A stretch of 11,134 bases of DNA from an uncultured Gemmatimonadota bacterium. GTDB taxonomy: Bacteria > Gemmatimonadota > Gemmatimonadetes > Longimicrobiales > Gaopeijiaceae. The notes beneath the pieces were generated by a model. That model was not told where the DNA came from and did not search any database. It saw only the letters and a list, made by a program, of their open reading frames with translations. Numbering within the stretch: position 1 is the first letter of the stretch; each line of letters begins with the position of its first letter. The stretch lies in contig CALHIO010000244.1 of assembly GCA_938030915.1 (NCBI GenBank), forward strand, positions 1 to 11,134, in the 5' to 3' direction. Positions 6,194 to 11,134 of the stretch are shown piece after piece. A program made the position numbers and the translations under genes.

Positions 6194-7513
6194 TCATGCG
6201 TTCTCCAGTCTCTCGAGCTTGCCCCAGCCCATGTCGAGTCGGAAGAGCTCCTCCATCGTCGCGAACATCTTCACGACGTCGAGGAAGAGGATGAAGACGA
6301 ATCGATAGATCAGTGCCATCGGTACGAGTCCGAGCGACTCTTCCTCCATCGACACGGTCACGAGGGCCGCAACCAGGTCAAGGAGCGTGAGCAGGATCAT
6401 CCAGTACACGATCAGCTCGCCGGCTCCGAAGAGGATCGCGACGATGGCAAAGAAAAGGTGGGCAAAAACGTTCATCGCCGGCCAGACGAGGGCCTCGAAG
6501 CCGAGCTGAATCGTCGAGATCCATAGAGGGAAGTCGGGGAAGGGTCGCAAGTAGATCCCCTTTCGCTTCCGGATCGCCTGGAGGATGCCGCGTGTCCAGC
6601 GATACCTCTGCTGCGTGAGATCGCGCCACGTCTCCGGCGCCTCCGTCCATGCGATCGACTGATCCTCGTATTCCACCCGCCAGCCGATCTCCATGATCTT
6701 CAGCGTGAGGTCGGCGTCTTCGGCGAAGGTGTCCGTATCGTAGCCACCGATCTCCTCGAGTGCCTCTCGGCGGAAGAGACCGACCGGACCCGGGACGATG
6801 TTCACCGCGGAGATGAAGCCCTGAGCTCGCCTCGGCATGTTCAGACCCTCGATGTACTCGAGCGCCTGAAGCCTCGTCAGAATCCGACCCCGATTCTCGA
6901 CCTTCACATTCCCGGCAACCGCACCGACGGCGGGGTCGCTGAAGTGGCGAGCCGCAGTCAGCAGCGCGCGCGGCTCGAGCGAGGAGTCTGCGTCCATGCA
7001 CATGATGAGGGGATGGAGCGAGTGCGCGATCCCCGCATTGAGTGCGGACGCCTTGCCACCGTTCGGCTTCGTGATCACACGGAAATGACCGGGGCCCCGC
7101 TGCCCTTCCCAGCCGATCGCGATCTCGAGCGTGTCGTCCGTCGACCCGTCATCGATGATGAGCACCTCGTACTCGGGGTACTCCAGCTGCATCAGGCTCG
7201 TCAGGGCACGCTCCAACACCCGGCCCTCGTTGTACGCCGGGACCAGGATCGAGATCGGTGGCAACTCCTTGATCTCTCGCATCCCGAGCACGTTTCGCTC
7301 GGCATGACCCAGGTACGAGAACCAGAGAAGGGCGAAGTAGCGAAGGAAGAGGAGGAAGAGGAAGATCACCAGAGAGACGACGACCATGCGGACCATCACC
7401 CTCTGGATGTCGGGCCCCGCGAGAAGCGCCCAGATCACGAACCCGACCGTGACCCCGACCGTGGCGAAGACGACCCCGAGCGAACTCCAGATCGAGTGGC
7501 GCCCCTGGCTCAT
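6194..7513 (-). CDS. Processive family 2 glycosyltransferase, PgaC/IcaA-like polysaccharide synthase
   Basis: A 439-residue inner-membrane synthase with all GT2 processive motifs: VPAYNEGRVLERAL (about 91-104), DDGSTDDT (121-128), MDADSS (173-178, Asp174 and Asp176 bind the nucleotide sugar and metal), FAEDADLT (263-270, with the catalytic Asp) and QQRYRW (301-306, holding the growing chain). Two helices precede the catalytic domain (about 10-32 and 41-67) and about three follow (334-363, 365-388, 398-415), the plan seen in PgaC, which makes poly-beta-1,6-N-acetylglucosamine from UDP-GlcNAc and moves it across the membrane. Length matches PgaC (about 440). Related synthases such as NodC or hyaluronan synthase share these motifs, so the sugar is inferred from neighbours: a TPR-barrel exporter before it, and a deacetylase and glycosidase after it. 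The ATG overlaps the upstream stop (ATGA) and has a strong GAGGAG seven bases before it. Confidence 0.9.
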   Translation of the reverse strand: MSQGRHSIWSSLGVVFATVGVTVGFVIWALLAGPDIQRVMVRMVVVSLVIFLFLLFLRYFALLWFSYLGHAERNVLGMREIKELPPISILVPAYNEGRVLERALTSLMQLEYPEYEVLIIDDGSTDDTLEIAIGWEGQRGPGHFRVITKPNGGKASALNAGIAHSLHPLIMCMDADSSLEPRALLTAARHFSDPAVGAVAGNVKVENRGRILTRLQALEYIEGLNMPRRAQGFISAVNIVPGPVGLFRREALEEIGGYDTDTFAEDADLTLKIMEIGWRVEYEDQSIAWTEAPETWRDLTQQRYRWTRGILQAIRKRKGIYLRPFPDFPLWISTIQLGFEALVWPAMNVFAHLFFAIVAILFGAGELIVYWMILLTLLDLVAALVTVSMEEESLGLVPMALIYRFVFILFLDVVKMFATMEELFRLDMGWGKLERLENA

Positions 7514-9846
7514 CGTCCGATCTCCTCGCCAGCGCGGCCGAACCAGCCACGGGCACTGAATCCGATGTTCACGCCCAACGATCGATACCCGGTGAAGCGG
7601 CCCTGACCGTAGAAGACGTCGACTCGGGTCAGATAGCGAGCACCCTCACGCCGGAGTCCGAGGCTCGCCGAGAGGTCCGGGACGAGTTCACCGCCATTGA
7701 TCTGTCGTTCGTCGATCCACGCCACGCCCGGGTTCACACGTGCGTTGAACGTCCACCACGTCCCCAGGGGACGGGTGAACTGTGCATACGGACCGATCGA
7801 CAGACTCGAGTTCGGATCCCAGTACAGCGACCCGGCGCCGACACTCGGTGACGCATCCATGTAACCAAGGCCGCGCACGGCCAGACCGAGCGTGACAGAG
7901 CGTGACATCGAACGGCCCGCACTCGCCCCCGCGGACAGGCGCAGATTCCGATCCGTACCAGGCACGCCCGAATGACTCAGCGACGCCGCCTCGCCCGTCA
8001 CGGCCACACTCCACAGGTCGTTGAGTGGGCGGGCGTGCGCCACGAAAAGACGATCCTGTCGCACATCCGCCTCGATCGCCTGCAGCGTGTTGGTCGCGCT
8101 GAACGCCGGCCCGTGGTCGATCCGGAGGTCCGTCCTTCGCCCCGCCGAGCCAGCGAATCGGCCTGAGAGTCCTACGGAGACATCGAGCTCCGAGTCACGG
8201 ACGTTCTGGACCCCGAAGTGCAGTGCCGTCCGAATCGTGCCCCACCGCCACCAGCGTGCACCTTCGAACTCGGCGAAGAGGCCCCGCGTTTCGCCGAGTC
8301 CACCGCCGGTATCGAGCCCTTCGAGCAGGCGGGTTCCGCTCCGTGTCCCCCAGACCCAGTCTCCGGAAATGCCGTACCACTCACCACCCAGATCCAGTCG
8401 CCGGAAGTCGTCCGTATCCGCGAGCGACTCGGCGATCGCACCGATCCGCGGCTCCTCGGTCTCGACCAACTGGCGGTCTATGTCGGACTGCAGGATCGCC
8501 AGCCCTTCGAGCGCCCGCTGGTACGTCGGATCGAGTGCGAGTGCCGCCTCGTAGTGGCGGACCGCGGGGAGTCGGAGTCCGTCCCACCGGTCCAGGTCAC
8601 CGAGCAGGGCCATGACGTCGGGCTGCGTGACGACAACTGCATCCGGGTCGTCCGCGCGTGGGAGCAGTGTACCGGCCTGTCGCGCCTCGTCCTCCTGCTC
8701 CATCAGGATGAGGAGCGCCTCCAGTCGAGTACGCGCCGCCTCGGCCTGATCGGTCCACACCTCCAGCTGCGCCATTCGGTACTGAAGTGCGACTTCACCT
8801 CCGCCGGAGATACGCTCGACCTCGCCGAGCGCCTGCAGGGCACCCTCGAAGTCCTCGAGCTCATACTGAAGGAAGTCGGCATACGCCTGCCATGCCTCGA
8901 CATCGCCCGAATCGTCCGCCAGCGCGGCTTCATACAGCTCAGCCGCCCGGGTGAAGTCGCCGTCCTCCCGTGCACCGATCGCCTGCTCCAACAGTGAGGG
9001 TGGCGGCGGCGGTTCCACCTCCGGCTCGGGAGGCGGAGTCAACGCGGCAACGACGTCCCCGCGAAGCTGAAGCGCATCGACGGATGAGAGTTCCTCATCC
9101 GACATCGAGAGCAGGATCTCCTCCGCGTCTTCCAGTCGATTCGTGTAGTAGTAGATCCGGGCGAGCTCGACACGGATCGCGACGGAGCCCGGGATCACAT
9201 CCAGCGCCGACTCCAGCACCCGTACCGCCTGCACATACTCCTCTACGCCCATGTGCGCCCTGGCCCACTCGAGGACGATGTCTTCATCGTCCGGTGTCGC
9301 GCGGAGGATGGCATCGTACAGTGGGGCTGCCCCGGAGGCGTTACCGAGGTCGCGCAGCGTACGCGCCAGCAGTAGGCGCAGTTCGCGATCGCCCTGGACG
9401 GGCAACAGACTTTCGAGCACCGGAATGGCTCGCTCCCCATACCCTCCGCGGGCGAGCGTAATGCCGTACTCCCGACGCACATCCAGATCGCCGGGATAGT
9501 TCGCCAGGTAGGAGGCGAAGATCGGGATCGCCTCATCGAAGCGTTCCTGCTCGAGCAGCGGAAGTATTCGCTCCCAGAAGAGCTCGGCCGGCCCCCGCAC
9601 GACCTCCGTCGGAGGTGGCAACGGAGGCAACGCAGCGATGACGAGCGGGTCCGCGGGTTCGAACGGGATCGACGGATTCGGGAGCGCGAGATGGCCCTCC
9701 CGGAACCCCGAGCTCAGCACGTACCGCCGCGGAAGCACGTACAGCACCAGCACGAGGGTTCCGGCGACCAGCAGGGTTGCCGTAGCCGCGAAACGGAGGA
9801 AGTACCGGGAGTCGCTCTTCCTCGCGGGCCTACGTGGCGTCGCCAC
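7510..9846 (-). CDS. TPR and beta-barrel polysaccharide export protein, PgaA-like
   Basis: A 778-residue protein. A basic N-terminus and one hydrophobic helix (about 17-39) lead to a Pro-rich spacer (about 56-80). Tetratricopeptide-like helical repeats run from about 85 to 455, with signatures such as FDEAIPIFASYLANYPGD and AVRHYEAALALDP, interrupted by a Pro-rich linker (about 280-293). From about 480 the protein changes to alternating polar and aromatic strands ending in GVNIGFSARGWF, as expected of an outer-membrane barrel. This TPR-then-barrel plan is that of PgaA, the porin that binds deacetylated PNAG with its TPRs and exports it, and the gene directly precedes the synthase. Unlike PgaA, no convincing signal peptidase site follows the helix, and the barrel ends eight residues before the C-terminus. 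The GTG start is supported by GAGGAC six bases upstream and overlaps the upstream gene by 17 bases. Similar plans occur in cellulose (BcsC) export, so PgaA is the best but not the only analogue. Confidence 0.8.
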   Translation of the reverse strand: MATPRRPARKSDSRYFLRFAATATLLVAGTLVLVLYVLPRRYVLSSGFREGHLALPNPSIPFEPADPLVIAALPPLPPPTEVVRGPAELFWERILPLLEQERFDEAIPIFASYLANYPGDLDVRREYGITLARGGYGERAIPVLESLLPVQGDRELRLLLARTLRDLGNASGAAPLYDAILRATPDDEDIVLEWARAHMGVEEYVQAVRVLESALDVIPGSVAIRVELARIYYYTNRLEDAEEILLSMSDEELSSVDALQLRGDVVAALTPPPEPEVEPPPPPSLLEQAIGAREDGDFTRAAELYEAALADDSGDVEAWQAYADFLQYELEDFEGALQALGEVERISGGGEVALQYRMAQLEVWTDQAEAARTRLEALLILMEQEDEARQAGTLLPRADDPDAVVVTQPDVMALLGDLDRWDGLRLPAVRHYEAALALDPTYQRALEGLAILQSDIDRQLVETEEPRIGAIAESLADTDDFRRLDLGGEWYGISGDWVWGTRSGTRLLEGLDTGGGLGETRGLFAEFEGARWWRWGTIRTALHFGVQNVRDSELDVSVGLSGRFAGSAGRRTDLRIDHGPAFSATNTLQAIEADVRQDRLFVAHARPLNDLWSVAVTGEAASLSHSGVPGTDRNLRLSAGASAGRSMSRSVTLGLAVRGLGYMDASPSVGAGSLYWDPNSSLSIGPYAQFTRPLGTWWTFNARVNPGVAWIDERQINGGELVPDLSASLGLRREGARYLTRVDVFYGQGRFTGYRSLGVNIGFSARGWFGRAGEEIGR
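7521..7527 (-). promoter_or_regulatory. Strong ribosome binding site of the GT2 synthase gene
   Basis: The minus strand reads GAGGAGA seven bases before the ATG at 7513, inside the last codons of the TPR-barrel gene. With the four-base ATGA overlap this points to efficient, coupled translation of the synthase. Confidence 0.6.
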
Positions 9847-11134
9847 GGACGGTCCTCAAGATCTCCATGATCCGATCGGCGTCAGCGGGGTGGCTCAGCA
9901 CGTCGATCGAAAGCTTGGCGTCATTGTCACGGGCGCGCTCATCGACCTTCGAGCGCAGGCGATCGAGGAAGGGACCGATCTGCCCCTCGCGGGCGCCCTG
10001 CAGCAGGACCGCCGCGCGTCGATCACCACCGGCAACGATATCACCCTCCTCGTGGCGAATCTGAACCGCCAGGGCTTCCTTCAGCTCTTCGGAGTCGAGC
10101 ACTGACGAGACCACGTCGAGCACGCAGAAGAAGGCGTGGTTCGCGCTCCCGCCCCGCCGCTCGACTTCCGCGATGAACGTATCCGCTGAAACCCGACCCT
10201 CATCCGATTCCTCGGGGATCAGGGTGAGGATGTCGGTGCTCTCCCCTTCCCCTTCGTCGATGACGGGCTTGGCTCCGGTCGCGATGGACTGCTTGATCCG
10301 GAGTCCGAGCTCACGGAAGTCGAGACCGCCCGTCAGGCAGTCGTCCGCACCGGCCTCAAGAATCTGAATCCGGTCCGTTGAGCGCACCTGGTCGTCGGAC
10401 GCGAACACGATCGCCGCCCTCGACAGGGGGCGAACCGCCCGGCACGCCTGAATCGCCTCACGGATCCTCTGGCGCGGAGAGTGAATGAGGACACCCCCGT
10501 ACCGCTCGCCGCTCTGAACTTTCGCCACCGCCTCGAATGGCTCGGAGACGACGTCGGCCTCGAACGCCCGGGTCGCCCACGACTCGAGGTCCGAAGCGTG
10601 CTCGCCACCGAGAGAGACGAGGAGGAGGCGGCTCTCGTCGATTCCGCCCCGGTCGACGCCACGGCGGGACGGATACGTCTCAGGCTCAATGAGGCCTTCG
10701 CCCGGCTTGAGCTCGAGAGAAATCGTCTCCTCCCGCTCGTCTGCATCCGGGAGCGCCTTGCTCAGCGTGACCTGATACAGACCGTCGTTCCGCTTGCCCA
10801 GGAGCAATCGGCCCGTGGTCGCGTGGATCAGCCAGTCCGCCGAGGACGGAAGAGACGTCGCGCCTCCATCCACGGAGAACGTCGTCAGCACCGTCGCATC
10901 CTGCGTGCGCGCCCACGAGAGGTATGTCGAGCCCAGAAGTGTCTTGGCTCCCCCCGTGAGGAACATCGCGCCGGGATCCACCGCGATCCGAGACAGGTTC
11001 GAGCCCTTGATGCCGTCGAGTTCCTCCACGACTTCCTCGGGCGCGATCGACCGGATGGCGCGCAGTTCGAAGTCGTCCTTGAACCCCACGAGTTGCAGGG
11101 CGCCGGTCTCCCAGGCCTCCCACATGTCGAAGCC
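9830..11134 (-). CDS. Multidomain signalling protein: RecA/KaiC-like remnant, pseudo-receiver and degenerate GGDEF-like domain (5' end outside window)
   Basis: The frame is open to the right edge. An ATG at 11125 would give 431 residues but has no ribosome site, and the sequence there already looks mid-domain, so the gene probably starts beyond the window. Residues are counted from that ATG. Residues 1-125 look like the second half of a RecA/KaiC-type ATPase: RIAVDPGAMFL resembles a Walker B strand, and SWARTQDATVLTTF then SLPSSADWLIH resemble the following strands. Residues about 165-282 resemble a response-regulator receiver (FxxGADDCLT-like end: ILEAGADDCLTGGLDFREL), but the phosphoacceptor Asp is replaced (LIHSP), the Thr/Ser is Ala (FASDD) and the Lys is Gly (LTGG). 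Residues about 313-425 resemble a GGDEF domain with DIVAGGDRRAAVLLQG in place of the active motif. It should bind or sense rather than catalyse. Its stop overlaps the exporter start by 17 bases, suggesting it regulates the polysaccharide locus. Domain assignments are by eye. Confidence 0.58.
   Translation of the reverse strand, partial: GFDMWEAWETGALQLVGFKDDFELRAIRSIAPEEVVEELDGIKGSNLSRIAVDPGAMFLTGGAKTLLGSTYLSWARTQDATVLTTFSVDGGATSLPSSADWLIHATTGRLLLGKRNDGLYQVTLSKALPDADEREETISLELKPGEGLIEPETYPSRRGVDRGGIDESRLLLVSLGGEHASDLESWATRAFEADVVSEPFEAVAKVQSGERYGGVLIHSPRQRIREAIQACRAVRPLSRAAIVFASDDQVRSTDRIQILEAGADDCLTGGLDFRELGLRIKQSIATGAKPVIDEGEGESTDILTLIPEESDEGRVSADTFIAEVERRGGSANHAFFCVLDVVSSVLDSEELKEALAVQIRHEEGDIVAGGDRRAAVLLQGAREGQIGPFLDRLRSKVDERARDNDAKLSIDVLSHPADADRIMEILRTVRGDAT
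9852..9857 (-). promoter_or_regulatory. Ribosome binding site deciding the GTG start of the TPR-barrel gene
   Basis: GAGGAC on the minus strand ends six binding-distance bases (five to seven depending on core chosen) before the GTG at 9846, within the coding end of the signalling gene. No ATG nearby has a comparable site, and the N-terminal membrane helix is kept whole from this start. Confidence 0.6.

Noticed and set aside
7335..7368. Purine-rich gaagaggaggaagagg tract
   Set aside because: It is the complement of codons for a Phe/Leu-rich membrane helix of the GT2 synthase (FLFLLFL), so it is explained by coding content.
8218..8997. 259-residue plus-strand frame
   Set aside because: It is antisense to the TPR-barrel gene, whose TPR periodicity is convincing; the plus-strand product shows no domain.

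Overview
The window is 11.1 kb of dense, high-GC DNA. It appears to come from a Gram-negative (diderm) bacterium, because it encodes a predicted outer-membrane beta-barrel protein, a lipoprotein with a lipobox, and the TIGR03545/TIGR03546-type protein pair reported only from outer-membrane-bearing bacteria. The base composition and mosaic of domains would fit a phylum such as Gemmatimonadota, but nothing here proves a taxon.

Layout. Seven complete genes and one gene cut by the right edge lie head to tail on the minus strand, from 11134 down to 318. The largest gap between them is 37 bases and most neighbours overlap, so the block looks like one operon whose promoter lies beyond the right edge. 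In transcription order they are: (1) a signalling protein, incomplete at its N-terminus, with a RecA/KaiC-like ATPase remnant, a receiver-like domain lacking the phosphorylation residues and a degenerate GGDEF-like domain; (2) a TPR plus beta-barrel protein; (3) a processive family-2 glycosyltransferase; (4) an 83-residue single-span membrane protein; (5) a membrane-anchored divergent polysaccharide deacetylase; (6) a GH18-like glycosidase lipoprotein; (7) a DUF2062/TIGR03546-like membrane protein; (8) a TIGR03545/AsmA-like membrane-anchored protein. On the plus strand at the left edge is the C-terminal part of another glycosyltransferase, which converges on gene 8 and overlaps it by 112 bases.

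Interpretation. Genes 2 to 6 match, part by part, the poly-N-acetylglucosamine (PNAG) machinery PgaABCD: TPR-porin (PgaA), synthase (PgaC), small membrane partner (PgaD position), deacetylase and glycosidase (the two halves of PgaB, here as two separate proteins). The likely pathway is polymer synthesis and translocation by the GT2, periplasmic deacetylation and trimming by the deacetylase and glycosidase, and export through the TPR-barrel protein. The first gene may supply regulation, and the last two may serve the cell envelope. The polymer identity is inferred, not shown. The deacetylase has changes at expected metal-binding positions, the export protein has an inner-membrane-type anchor, and the regulator looks like a set of pseudo-domains; these make the locus a divergent relative rather than a standard pga operon.

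No RNA genes, insertion sequences, CRISPR arrays or intergenic stretches over 300 bases were found.
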